This document shows, piece by piece, positions 1 through 8,031 of a DNA stretch of 17,630 bases. The notes under the pieces are model-generated. The model did not search any database, was not told the origin of the DNA, and worked only from the letters and a program-made list of their open reading frames with translations. Positions within the stretch are counted from its first letter, which is position 1; every line of letters begins with the position of its first letter. A program made the position numbers and the translations under genes. Source of the DNA: CAVAWX01 sp963642995 (GTDB lineage Bacteria > Actinomycetota > Coriobacteriia > Coriobacteriales > QAMH01); the NCBI GenBank assembly GCA_963642995.1, contig CAVIIZ010000029.1, forward strand, positions 1 to 17,630. The letters are read 5' to 3'.

Positions 1-54
1 TCCGCGCAACCGAGTCTCCCGGCGCTCGCAAAACCACTTCTCGAACGCGCCCAT
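1..54 (-). CDS. Unidentified gene, N-terminal fragment (runs off left edge)
   Basis: An ATG on the minus strand at 54-52 opens a frame without stops for 18 codons to the window edge, beginning MGAFEKWFCERRETRLRG. It lies 84 bases downstream of bioY in the same direction, so it could be the next gene of that transcript. No strong Shine-Dalgarno sequence is visible before it (only GGGACG about 15 bases upstream), and the fragment is too short to assign a family. The call rests only on the open frame, its position and the plausible amphipathic start. Confidence 0.35.
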   Translation of the reverse strand, partial: MGAFEKWFCERRETRLRG

Positions 55-138
55 GGTAGCAGATTGCCACGTCCCCACGTGCACTTTCCCGTGCGGCGAG
101 TTTCACGCGGCGCGGGCGCTTCCCCGGCGCTTTCGCCC

Positions 139-729
139 CTATTTCGCGCGGCGCGCGCGGCCGGCGCGCAGCGAGACGGCCACGGCGCAGGCCATGCCCG
201 CCTTCACGAGGTCGCAGGCGACGAAGGGCGCACAGGCGACGGCGAAGGCGGCCGCGGGCTCCATCTGCCCCACGACGACGAGGTGCGCCCAGCCGAAGAA
301 ATAGGCCACGGCGATGAAGGCGAGCAACGCCGCGAGGACGGACGCGGCATGGGGCAGGCGCGTGCGCTCCAGACGGCCGCGCAGCGCGACGCCGACGGCG
401 ACGGCGGGCGCAAATCCGTAGAGAAAACCGCCGGACGGCCCCACCAGGCGCACGATGCCGCCCACGCCCCCGGAAAAGACCGGCGCGCCCAAGGCGCCGA
501 GGGCGAGGTAGGAGACGACGGCGCAGACGGCCTCGCCTGCGGGCATGACGGCCACGATGATGCCCAGCACGAGAATCTGCAAGGTGAACGGCACCGGGCC
601 TACGGGTATGGCGATGCCGGCGGACAGCGAGAGCGCGACGGTGGCCGCGGCGACGCGGGCCGCCGACGCCAGGAGCCGGCGCGACCGGGCGCGGGCAGGT
701 TCGAGGGCTTTGGTCTCGGAGACGTTCAT
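139..729 (-). CDS. bioY: BioY, biotin ECF transporter substrate-binding (S) component
   Basis: This 196-residue integral membrane protein is expected to bind biotin and, with the shared EcfT/EcfA module encoded elsewhere, import it. After a short Arg-rich cytoplasmic N-terminus, about six hydrophobic segments run from residue 25 to 187. Family hallmarks are visible: VPFTLQ (46-51), the loop GGIVRLVGPSGGFLYGF (90-106) and PFVACDLVKAG (168-178). Length matches the family (about 180-200). The ATG at 729 is preceded by GAGGAGG with a 6-base gap. No ecfT or ecfA genes adjoin it, so it probably works with a global ECF module or alone. Identity is secure; biotin as ligand is inferred from family knowledge. 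Confidence 0.93.
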   Translation of the reverse strand: MNVSETKALEPARARSRRLLASAARVAAATVALSLSAGIAIPVGPVPFTLQILVLGIIVAVMPAGEAVCAVVSYLALGALGAPVFSGGVGGIVRLVGPSGGFLYGFAPAVAVGVALRGRLERTRLPHAASVLAALLAFIAVAYFFGWAHLVVVGQMEPAAAFAVACAPFVACDLVKAGMACAVAVSLRAGRARRAK

Positions 730-789
730 GGAAAACCTCCTCTTGTCGCAAATGGAGGGCACGCACGCCGCATGCCCGGACGTTGCCGT

Positions 790-819
790 AGTATCGCAGG
801 CGGGCGCGGCCGGGCGCAA
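790..819 (-). promoter_or_regulatory. Probable bioY promoter
   Basis: Read on the minus strand, TTGCGC (819-814) and GATACT (795-790) are separated by 18 bases, and TG precedes the -10 in extended -10 position. It lies about 60 bases upstream of the bioY start, in the region divergent from the tRNA gene. The same -35 hexamer occurs in the rplU promoter of this window. No clear BirA operator palindrome was seen. Confidence 0.5.
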
Positions 820-884
820 GGAGCGCGGCGCGTTCGTGCGCGAGCAGTAACAAAAGCGAGGGGCGCAACGGCCCGGTTTTGTCG

Positions 885-890
885 TATGAT
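885..890 (+). promoter_or_regulatory. -10 element of the tRNA-Gly promoter
   Basis: TATGAT (885-890) is followed 13 bases later by the mature tRNA 5' end, a usual distance for a tRNA promoter with a short 5' leader. No convincing -35 hexamer is present 16-18 bases upstream. The rest of 730-903 holds the bioY promoter and otherwise nothing recognised. Confidence 0.5.
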
Positions 891-903
891 GTGCGACGCG
901 CAA

Positions 904-979
<76 letters not shown>

Positions 980-1011
980 CATTCACCTGCAAAAGAGGAG
1001 CGCCCCACCGC

Positions 1012-1854
1012 ATGAAGCGCATCGTCAGCATCCAGGACATATCGTGCGTGGGCAAGTGCTCCCTCACCGTCGCCTTGCCCATCATCTCGGCGATGGGCGT
1101 CGAATGCGGCATCGTCCCCACGGCGGTCCTGTCCGTGCACACGGCGTTTCCCAGCTTCACCTTCGACGACCTGACCGACCAGATCGAGCCCATCGGCAAG
1201 AGCTGGAAGGACAACGCCGTCTCCTTCGACGCCGTCTACACGGGATATCTCGGGTCTTTCGAGCAGCTCGAGCTGGTCAGCGCGTTTTTCGACGAACATG
1301 CAGGGCCGGACACCCTCGTGTTCGTGGACCCCGCCATGGCCGACAACGGCGCGCTCTACACGGGCTTCACCCCCGAGTTCGCCCGCGCCATGGGCGCCAC
1401 GGTGTGCAGCAAGGCCGACGTCGTCGACCCCAACATCACCGAGGCGGCCTTCATGCTGGGCGCCGAATACAAAGCCGACGGCGACTACGACGAGGCCTAC
1501 GTGAAGAACCTGCTGGAGGGGCTGGTCGGCCTGGGCGCGAAAAAGGCGGTGCTCACGGGCGTGAGCCTGCAGCCCGGACAATGCGGCGTCTACGGGCTGG
1601 ACGCGGCGAGCGGCGAGTACTTCAGCTATTTCAACGAGCTCGTCGACGCGCGTTTCCACGGCACGGGCGACGTCTTCAGCTCCACTGCGGTGGGCGCGAT
1701 CATGCGCGGCAAGGACCTGGAAGAGGCGCTGGCCATCGCCGCAGACTACACGGTCGCCTGCATCGAGGAGACCATCTCGCATCCCGACCACAACTGGTAC
1801 GGCGTGGACTTCGAGGCCAAGATCGCCTACCTGCTCGAGCGCCTCGGGGCGTGA
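1012..1854 (+). CDS. pdxY: Pyridoxine/pyridoxamine kinase (PfkB/ribokinase superfamily)
   Basis: This 280-residue kinase is expected to phosphorylate pyridoxamine, pyridoxine or pyridoxal with ATP in the cytoplasmic PLP salvage route. Visible signs are the N-terminal strand RIVSIQDISCVGKCSL, the YTGYLGS segment (76-82) shared with PdxY/PdxK proteins, VDPAMADNG (105-113), DPNITEAAFM (139-148) and the anion-hole/catalytic motif HGTGD (216-220) with D220 as expected base. Length fits the family. The start is supported by AGAGGAG (994-1000), 11 bases before the ATG. It lies between the tRNA and the molybdenum cofactor genes and may be their first co-transcribed gene. PdxK is an equally reasonable name, because the two cannot be separated by eye. 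Confidence 0.88.
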   Translation: MKRIVSIQDISCVGKCSLTVALPIISAMGVECGIVPTAVLSVHTAFPSFTFDDLTDQIEPIGKSWKDNAVSFDAVYTGYLGSFEQLELVSAFFDEHAGPDTLVFVDPAMADNGALYTGFTPEFARAMGATVCSKADVVDPNITEAAFMLGAEYKADGDYDEAYVKNLLEGLVGLGAKKAVLTGVSLQPGQCGVYGLDAASGEYFSYFNELVDARFHGTGDVFSSTAVGAIMRGKDLEEALAIAADYTVACIEETISHPDHNWYGVDFEAKIAYLLERLGA

Positions 1855-1888
1855 AACGCGAGAGAGGGCAAGGCAAAGGGGGATGCGC

Positions 1889-2510
1889 ATGGCGTCTGGA
1901 GGGGAAATGGTGAACGAGGCAGCCGGCAAAGATGCCCGCGGTAAAGCCTGCGACAGCGCGAAGGCCTGCGGTGAAGACGTCGGCGTCGCGGTGCCGGGCA
2001 TGGCGGTTCGGGTGAACGGGGTGCCCGTCGTCACCGTCACGGGCTTCTCCAACTCCGGCAAGACCACGTTTCTGACGCAGGTCGTCTCCCTGCTCGCAGG
2101 CGAGGGGCTGCGCGTCGGCGTGGTGAAAAACCACGGGCACGGGGCAGGCGGCGTCGACCGGGAGGGCAAGGACTCCTGGAAGTACGCGCAGGCAGGCGCC
2201 AATCCCGTCGTGCTGTCCGCCTCGGCGCAATACGCCGTTTTCACCAGCACGCCGGACGCCCCCGCGACGCGCGACGAGCTGGTGGCGAAAATCTCCGGCG
2301 AGGCAGACCTCGTCGTGGTCGAGGGCTTTTCCGCGGCCGCGGAAGGCGCCGTGGAGGNNNNNNNNNNAACTTGCCGATGCCGAGCGCATCGCGCTCGTCT
2401 CCGACGACGAGGACCTGCGCGAGGAGACGCGCGCGCAGGGAAAGCCCGTCTTCGACATGGACGACTTCGCCGGCTTTGCGGCCTGGCTGCGCGAATACGC
2501 GCGCGTCTAG
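1889..2510 (+). CDS. mobB: MobB, molybdopterin-guanine dinucleotide biosynthesis adaptor (interrupted by assembly gap)
   Basis: MobB is a small P-loop GTP-binding protein that helps MobA attach GMP to molybdopterin. A Walker A motif GFSNSGKTT (residues 52-60) is followed by VGVVKNHGHG, and then DLVVVEGFS, the usual MobB ‘VEG’ segment. A 10-N gap at 2358-2367 falls just after this point. The frame changes across it: downstream, the bases from 2370 encode LADAERIALVSDDED and end at TAG 2508-2510, which is a typical MobB C-terminus. The gap therefore hides an unknown length, probably including the conserved P-K-I segment, and the gene is likely intact in the organism. ATG 1889 is preferred (AAAGGGGG six bases upstream) over 1883 and 1907. 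About 45 residues precede the usual MobB start. mobA is not in the window. Confidence 0.85.
2358..2367. other. Assembly gap (10 N) inside mobB
   Basis: Ten undetermined bases interrupt the coding sequence. The flanking MobB-like frames differ by +1, so 10 is a placeholder rather than the real distance. Confidence 0.98.
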
Positions 2511-2544
2511 GAAAAGACCCCGAGGGAAAGGCGGCGCGGACACC

Positions 2545-3552
2545 ATGCGCGACGGACACGGACGCAGCATCGACTACCTGCGCATATCACTCACCGACCG
2601 CTGCAATCTGCGCTGCATCTACTGCATGCCGGAAGACGGCGTCGAGCAGGCCACGCACGACGAGATACTGCGCATCGAGGAGATTGCGCGCGTCGCCGGC
2701 ATCGCGGCCGGATGCGGCGTCAAGCGCGTGCGCCTGACGGGCGGCGAGCCCCTCGTGCGCCGCGGCGTGCTCGACCTCGTGCGCGACGTGGCGGCCACGC
2801 CCGGGATAGAGGAAGTCTCGCTCACCACCAACGGCGTGCTGCTGCCGGACATGGCCGCGCAGCTTGCCGAGGCGGGTCTTTCGAGGGTGAACATCTCGCT
2901 GGACACCTTGGACCCGGTGCAGTTTTCCTACATCACGCGGCGCGGGCGCCTGGACGACGTGATGGCCGGCATCGACGCGGCGCTCGACGCGCACCTCGAC
3001 CCGGTGAAGCTCAACTGCGTGGCCGTGCGCAGCCTGGACCAGGACTTCACCGCGTTTTCGCGCCTGAGCGTCGAGCGGCCCTTGCACGTGCGCTTCATCG
3101 AGTACATGCCCGTCGGCCACAGCGTGGGGGTGGACGGCGCGGGCTGGACGCAAGACGACAGCATCCCGGCAGACGAACTGCGCGCCAAGATAGACGAGGG
3201 GCTTGCGGCATGCGGCATGCCCGCGCTCGAGCCGCTTGGCGACGCCGAGGCGCCGGGGGGCGCGGGGCCTGCGCGCTACTGGAAGATTCCGGGCGCCGCG
3301 GGCACGGTCGGCTTCATCTCCGGCATGAGCGACCATTTCTGCAGCGAATGCAACCGCCTGCGCCTGACGGCGGACGGCAAGCTGCGCCCCTGCCTGTTCA
3401 GCGACGACGAACTCGACGTGCGCGCGGCGTTGCGCGGCGGAGGGGGCGACGCGAAGGTGCGGCGCGTGCTGGAGGAGGCCATCGGCGCGAAGCCGGAAGA
3501 ACACGGCGGCGAGACGCAGACGCAGCGCGACATGAGCCGCATCGGCGGATAG
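2545..3552 (+). CDS. moaA: GTP 3',8-cyclase MoaA (radical SAM)
   Basis: MoaA converts GTP to 3',8-cyclo-7,8-dihydro-GTP, the first step of molybdenum cofactor synthesis, working with MoaC. The 335-residue product has the N-terminal radical SAM cluster CNLRCIYC (C20, C24, C27), the SAM-binding segment LTGGEPL (64-70), the second 4Fe-4S site in HFCSECNRLRL and CLF (C266, C269, C283), and the C-terminal Gly-Gly (334-335) needed for activity in the family. Length is standard. The ATG at 2545 follows the mobB stop by 34 bases. Its Shine-Dalgarno is weak (GGCGG about 10 bases upstream), but the start gives the canonical N-terminus SIDYLRISLTDRCNLRC. Confidence 0.97.
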   Translation: MRDGHGRSIDYLRISLTDRCNLRCIYCMPEDGVEQATHDEILRIEEIARVAGIAAGCGVKRVRLTGGEPLVRRGVLDLVRDVAATPGIEEVSLTTNGVLLPDMAAQLAEAGLSRVNISLDTLDPVQFSYITRRGRLDDVMAGIDAALDAHLDPVKLNCVAVRSLDQDFTAFSRLSVERPLHVRFIEYMPVGHSVGVDGAGWTQDDSIPADELRAKIDEGLAACGMPALEPLGDAEAPGGAGPARYWKIPGAAGTVGFISGMSDHFCSECNRLRLTADGKLRPCLFSDDELDVRAALRGGGGDAKVRRVLEEAIGAKPEEHGGETQTQRDMSRIGG

Positions 3553-3571
3553 AAAGACGGGGGTTTTCAGC

Positions 3572-4144
3572 ATGGCGACGAGAAGCGGGGCAACGGAAAA
3601 GACGCCGGGCGGGCTTGCCGCGGGCACGGCGGAGCACGAAGGCGCGCGCGACGGGCAGCTCACGCACGTAGACGAGCGCGGGCAGGTGCGCATGGTGGAC
3701 GTCTCGGGAAAAGACGAGACCAGACGCCGGGCCGTCGCCGAGGGCTGGATCTTCATGCACCCCGACACCCTGGCGATGATAACGGAAGGGGCGGCGGCCA
3801 AAGGCGACGTGCTCGCATGCGCGCGCGTGGCCGGCATCATGGGCTGCAAGCAGACGAGCGCGCTGGTGCCCATGTGCCATCCGCTCAACATCACGAAAAG
3901 CGCCTGCGAGCTGGAGCCGGTGCGCGCAGGCGAGCGCGAAGACGGGCGCGTCGGCATCCACGCGCGTTTCACCTGCGGGGTCACGGGCAAGACGGGCATC
4001 GAGATGGAAGCCCTCACGGGAGTGGCCGTCGCGCTGCTGACCGTCTACGATATGTGCAAGGCCGTCGACCGCGGCATGGAGATATGCGACGTGCGCTTGG
4101 TCCGCAAAGAGGGCGGGCGCACCGGACTTTGGACAAGGGAGTGA
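3572..4144 (+). CDS. moaC: Cyclic pyranopterin monophosphate synthase MoaC
   Basis: MoaC rearranges the MoaA product into cyclic pyranopterin monophosphate. The family core starts at LTHVDERGQVRMVDVSGK (30-47). It contains MCHPL (101-105), TGKTGIEMEALTG (138-150) and the active-site segment YDMCKA (159-164) with D160 and K163. The protein is 190 residues, about 25-30 longer than typical, because of a polar N-terminal extension before residue 30. There is no internal Met before the core, so the extension is probably real unless a non-ATG start is used. It lies 19 bases after moaA and 5 bases before mog, which indicates an operon. Confidence 0.96.
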   Translation: MATRSGATEKTPGGLAAGTAEHEGARDGQLTHVDERGQVRMVDVSGKDETRRRAVAEGWIFMHPDTLAMITEGAAAKGDVLACARVAGIMGCKQTSALVPMCHPLNITKSACELEPVRAGEREDGRVGIHARFTCGVTGKTGIEMEALTGVAVALLTVYDMCKAVDRGMEICDVRLVRKEGGRTGLWTRE

Positions 4145-4149
4145 GACCC

Positions 4150-4626
4150 ATGGACATCAGCTTTGCCATCATCACCTGCTCGAGCACGCGCACCCTGGCC
4201 GAGGACACGGCAGGGGCGGCGCTCGAGGACCTGATCGCCGGGCAGGGTTGGACCTGCGCGAGCCACGTGGTCGTGAAAGACGACGTGGACCAGATCGCCT
4301 GCGCCATCGAGGACGCGTGCGCGGACGGCGTCGACATAGTGCTCACCTGCGGCGGCTCGGGACTCAGCCTGGCAGACGTCACCCCGGAAGCCACGCGCCG
4401 GGTCTGCGAGCGCGAGGTGCCGGGCATCGCCGAGGCCATGCGAGCGTACTCCATGACCAAGACGCGCCGCGCCATGCTCTCGCGGGCCGTGGTGATGCAG
4501 AAGGGGCGCACGCTCGTGGTGAACCTGCCCGGCTCGAAAAAAGCCGCGACCGAGAACTGGGAGGGCGTGGTCGACCAGTTCGAGCACGTGAAGAAGATGA
4601 TGGCCGGCGAAGGCCACGGCAACTAG
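4150..4626 (+). CDS. mog: MogA/MoaB-family molybdopterin adenylyltransferase
   Basis: This family binds molybdopterin and transfers AMP to it before molybdate insertion. The 158-residue protein has the MoCF-binding fold signature: a TCGGSG loop (66-71; usually TGGTG preceded by Thr), DVTPEATRRV (76-85) and NLPGSKKA (125-132). Length fits the MoaB/Mog group. It is the last gene of the mobB-moaA-moaC-mog block. Its stop lies only 9 bases from the stop of the convergent radical SAM gene, with no hairpin between. The substitutions in the TGGTG loop (T to C and T to S) are unusual but conservative. MoeA, the partner for metal insertion, is not in the window. Confidence 0.9.
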   Translation: MDISFAIITCSSTRTLAEDTAGAALEDLIAGQGWTCASHVVVKDDVDQIACAIEDACADGVDIVLTCGGSGLSLADVTPEATRRVCEREVPGIAEAMRAYSMTKTRRAMLSRAVVMQKGRTLVVNLPGSKKAATENWEGVVDQFEHVKKMMAGEGHGN

Positions 4627-4635
4627 GCGCGCCCC

Positions 4636-6774
4636 TCACCCCTGCTCGCGGAAGGCCGCCTTTTCAAGAAGCGAGCCGCCGCAGCTCGACCCGCTGCCGG
4701 CCGCGCAGCTGTAGCACACGGGGTTCACCCGCACCTCGCGCGCGGGCAGCGGCGCGCCGGCGATGTCGTGCACGGTCAGGGCGCGCCCCTCCCCGTCCAC
4801 GATGGGCAGCCCCAGCACGTGGTTGCACTCGCAATCGTAGAGGTGGCCGTCGTAGTCCACGTTCACCTGCGTGCGGCACATCATGTGCGCCACGACCGAT
4901 GCGTTGTAGTTGTCGGAGAGCAGCTGCAGGTAGTAGTCCATCTTGCCCTGGCGCTCGAGCTGCGCCGCGAAGCGCCCCAGCGGGTAGTTGTTGAAGGCGT
5001 AGAGCGCGTTGAAGGCCACACCGCAAGACCTCTTCAGCTGCCAGGCGTAGAACTCCTCCAGCTCGCGCTGGTCGGGCGGCAGGAAAGGGCCGTCCACGTT
5101 GTAGACGAGGTCTAGCTGCAGCTCGGGCGTCGTGGCATATCCCAGCGCGTTCAGCTCGCGCAGCTGCGCGACTATCTTCTCGAAGACGCCGCTTCCCCGC
5201 TGCTCGTCGCAGTAGGCGGCGTCGTAGTAGGGCAGCGAGGCGACGAGCTTCACCCCGTCGCGCACGTAGACGTCCTTGAAGTGCGCGTATTTCTCCTGCC
5301 CGAGTATGGCGAGGTTGCTGCGCACGATGGTCTGGTCGGCGACCTTGCACGCCTCGTCCAAGAACCACTCCAGGTGCGGGTTCATCTCGGGCGAGCCGCC
5401 GGTGACGTCGAGAACCGAGTAGCCGCCCGCCGCAAACGCCTCCAGGCAGGCTGCGAGCGTCTCCTTGGACATGGTCTCGGCCCGGCGCGGCCCGCATTCG
5501 AGGAAGCAATGCGTGCAGGCCAGGTTGCAGGCGTAGCCGACGTTCACCTGCATGGTGCGCAACGTGGCGCTTCGCAGCAGCCCGGGGTCGTGGACGCGTG
5601 CGGCGAAAGGCCCGATGCCGAGGCTTTCGCAGCGTTTCTCCAAGTCGTGCAGGGTGAAAGCGGATTTCCCGCGCGCGAGCTCGAGCGAGCGCTGCGCCCG
5701 TTTGCAATCGTAGCGGCCGACGTGGGAGGCGGCGCAGGTGATGCGAAAATGCGGCGCGTAGCGGCTGTCCGAGAGAAGCGCGGCCATGTTGCCCGAGACG
5801 GCCGCCTCGCGCCCCTTGATGCAACGCACCTCGCTGCTCAAATCGAAGTAGCGCGGGTTTTCCGGCATGGTGCCCAGGTACGTGGCCGTCTGCCCGTAGT
5901 CCTCCTCGGCGTCTTCGAAGGCGTCTGATTTCACCGCGCGGATCGTGTAGCTGTAGAAGGTGGCAAAGCCCAGCTTCGTGGCGATGCGGAAATCCCCGAT
6001 GTGCAGCTCCTCGCGTGCCACCTCGTAAAACGCGCGCACCCCGCAATCGGCGAGCATGCGCCGGAAATCCTCGATGTAGAGGGCGCCGGAGAGGCACTCC
6101 CCGCGCAAGACGGGGTCGTCGTAGAAGCCTTCCGGTACGCGGCGGTCGCAGAACACGTCCGAGAAGAACAGCTCGCCGCCCGGCTTCAACACGCGGAAGA
6201 CCTCGGAGAAGAGCTGCTCTTTGAACGGCGAGAGGTTCACCACGCAATTCGATATGACCACGTCGACGCTCGCGTCGGCAATCCGGTCCATGTCCTCGAT
6301 GAAGCACTGCAAAAACTCGACGTTGCTTTTCGCATAGCCGAACCTGCGCATGTGCGCGTCCTCGAAGCGGCGCGCGAACTCGAGCTGCGAGGCGGACATG
6401 TCGACGCCGATGACCTTGCCCTTCTCGCCCACGAGCTGGCTGGCGATGTAGACGTCGCGCCCCGTGCCGCACCCCAAGTCGAGCACCGTGGCGCCCTCGA
6501 GCGCGGGCGGCAGGGGCGAACCGCAGCCGTAGAAGTGCTCGACCACCTCGGGCTCGACGTTTTTCAAGGCGTCGAGGACGTATTTCGGGGGCGCGGCCGT
6601 CGCGCAGGCGCAGGCGTCCGTGCTCAAGTCGTCGCTGTCGCGCAAGACGTCCTCGTAGTAGCGACGGACTTCCTCGCGTATGGCCTCGCGGTCTTTGCCG
6701 CCGTTTTCCCCACGGCCTTTTTCACAAGCCCGGCCGCGGCTTTCCGCGCGGGCTTTCTCGTCGGCGTGCGGCAT
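4636..6774 (-). CDS. arsS: ArsM-type methyltransferase fused to ArsS-type radical SAM/Cys-rich enzyme
   Basis: The 712-residue protein has two recognisable halves. Residues 30-360 resemble arsenite S-adenosylmethionine methyltransferase: SAM motif VLDLGCGTGRD (97-107), FYGCG (81-85), ISNCVVNL (174-181), GECLSGA (225-231) and the ArsM-like tail DYGQTATYLGT. All arsenic-ligand positions carry Cys: C55/C57, C84, C177 and C227 (compare C44, C72, C174, C224 of algal ArsM). Residues 405-712 resemble ArsS: CNLACTHC (C416, C420, C423) followed by ECGPRRAETM, TGGSPEMNPH, LYDCECNHVLGLP and a C-terminal CYSCAAGSGSSCGG cluster. All positions are Cys, with no in-frame TGA, although some ArsS proteins use selenocysteine here. 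Expected role: methylate As(III) and add 5'-deoxyadenosine to the product. The ATG at 6774 has GAGGAGG close upstream. Arsenic as substrate is an inference. Confidence 0.85.
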   Translation of the reverse strand: MPHADEKARAESRGRACEKGRGENGGKDREAIREEVRRYYEDVLRDSDDLSTDACACATAAPPKYVLDALKNVEPEVVEHFYGCGSPLPPALEGATVLDLGCGTGRDVYIASQLVGEKGKVIGVDMSASQLEFARRFEDAHMRRFGYAKSNVEFLQCFIEDMDRIADASVDVVISNCVVNLSPFKEQLFSEVFRVLKPGGELFFSDVFCDRRVPEGFYDDPVLRGECLSGALYIEDFRRMLADCGVRAFYEVAREELHIGDFRIATKLGFATFYSYTIRAVKSDAFEDAEEDYGQTATYLGTMPENPRYFDLSSEVRCIKGREAAVSGNMAALLSDSRYAPHFRITCAASHVGRYDCKRAQRSLELARGKSAFTLHDLEKRCESLGIGPFAARVHDPGLLRSATLRTMQVNVGYACNLACTHCFLECGPRRAETMSKETLAACLEAFAAGGYSVLDVTGGSPEMNPHLEWFLDEACKVADQTIVRSNLAILGQEKYAHFKDVYVRDGVKLVASLPYYDAAYCDEQRGSGVFEKIVAQLRELNALGYATTPELQLDLVYNVDGPFLPPDQRELEEFYAWQLKRSCGVAFNALYAFNNYPLGRFAAQLERQGKMDYYLQLLSDNYNASVVAHMMCRTQVNVDYDGHLYDCECNHVLGLPIVDGEGRALTVHDIAGAPLPAREVRVNPVCYSCAAGSGSSCGGSLLEKAAFREQG

Positions 6775-6809
6775 GCGCCCTCCTCGTCGTCGCGCCCCTC
6801 TTGCCTTCC

Positions 6810-7994
6810 CTAGCGGCCCTCGTCGCCCATGCCGAAGCACTCGGTGAAGAAGACCTGGACGTCCAGGTTGTGCGCGTCGCACACCGCGTCGAGCGCGTCG
6901 TCTACTATGCGCGCGAGCGGGCGCGACTCGCACACCGCCCGCGCGTTCACGATCATGGACATCTTCTTGTGGTCGCGCACGAACAGATGCGTGTGCTCGA
7001 TGTCGTAGTCCACGCCGATCAGCGAGCACTTGTTGAAATCGCCCGCGCCGGCGCTCGCGAAGGTCTTCAAGTGCGGCACGTTGCGCTTCTTCTCGATCAG
7101 CCCCATGCGTATGCCCTCGATGAACTCGTCGATGACGGCGTTGCAGTCGATCTTGGAGCCGTCGATCGTCTTGAAGAACATGCGGCGGTTGTACCAGGTG
7201 AGCTTCGTCTCGGCCTGCGCGAATTTCTCGTCGTCGCGCACCGAGAAGTTCTTCAGCGCGCTTTCGTGCGTCGTGATGAACTCGGCCAGCTCGGCGATGC
7301 CCGTCTTCTCCAGCGCCGAGATGGCCAGCACGGGGATGTCCGGGCAGGCCTCCTTCAGGAAGGCCACGTCGCGTTCCACCTCGGCTTCGTCGATCGTGTC
7401 TATCTTGTTCAACACGACGAGGTCGGCCTCCTCGAGCTGGAGCTTCATCAGGTAGACCAGCTCTTCGGGCAGGTGGATGTCGGCCCCTTCGGGCAAGAGC
7501 ATGCGCAGGCGCTCCGGATCCACTATGACGGTGAAGGGGGCGAGCACGACCCACTCGGAGCAGTCCGCGTCCAGGCGGTGGTAGGTGTGGTCGAGCGCGC
7601 CCACGCCGCAGCCCGGGATGTCGGACATGACGAAATCGCACCCGTCGCGGTCTTTCAGGCGGCGTATCTTGTCGATGGTGTTGTCCATCTGATAGCAGAT
7701 GCAGCCGCTTGCGATCTCCTCCACCGTGCAGCCGCTCGTCTGGGTGAGGTTGGTGTCCACCAGGTTCGCGCCGAGGTCGTTGGCGATGATGCCGATGTGG
7801 CCCATGTGCTTGTTCATATACTCGCCCAACGCGATCATCGTGGTGGTCTTTCCCGCGCCGAGAAAGCCGCTGACCACCATGAAGCGCACCGTGTCCGGCG
7901 CATCTGCCGCAACGCGCGAGACGGCTTTCGTCTGCCCCGTGTCCTCGTGCGCGCCCGCTGCGCCGGCAAACGTCGAAAACGAATCGTAGGCCAT
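6810..7994 (-). CDS. CobW/G3E-family GTPase (COG0523-like), possible metal chaperone
   Basis: The 394-residue protein has a ~35-residue polar N-terminus, Walker A GFLGAGKT (43-50), switch-I-like NDLGANLVDTNL (72-83), SGCICYQ (96-102) aligned with the GCxCC metal motif of CobW proteins, DIPGCG (125-130), and the guanine-specificity motif NKID (196-199) followed by SALEKTG. Family members use GTP hydrolysis to deliver metals or service metal- and cobalamin-dependent enzymes. Two features differ from classical CobW: the motif is CxC-Tyr instead of CxCC, and there is no His-rich tail. The C-terminal ~145 residues do not match a CobW C-domain I recognise. The ATG at 7994 has AGGAGGG about 6 bases upstream. 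It sits 37 bases after the methyltransferase and 35 before the ArsM-ArsS fusion, so all three are probably one transcript. The client is unknown. Confidence 0.85.
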   Translation of the reverse strand: MAYDSFSTFAGAAGAHEDTGQTKAVSRVAADAPDTVRFMVVSGFLGAGKTTTMIALGEYMNKHMGHIGIIANDLGANLVDTNLTQTSGCTVEEIASGCICYQMDNTIDKIRRLKDRDGCDFVMSDIPGCGVGALDHTYHRLDADCSEWVVLAPFTVIVDPERLRMLLPEGADIHLPEELVYLMKLQLEEADLVVLNKIDTIDEAEVERDVAFLKEACPDIPVLAISALEKTGIAELAEFITTHESALKNFSVRDDEKFAQAETKLTWYNRRMFFKTIDGSKIDCNAVIDEFIEGIRMGLIEKKRNVPHLKTFASAGAGDFNKCSLIGVDYDIEHTHLFVRDHKKMSMIVNARAVCESRPLARIVDDALDAVCDAHNLDVQVFFTECFGMGDEGR

Positions 7995-8031
7995 GTGCGT
8001 CGCCCTCCTTTTTCCTCTGACAGCGACCCGC

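Noticed and set aside
4672..4715. Possible selenocysteine in the C-terminal Cys-rich end of the ArsS domain
   Set aside because: Some members of this family use in-frame TGA here. All relevant codons in this gene are TGC and the frame ends normally at 4636.
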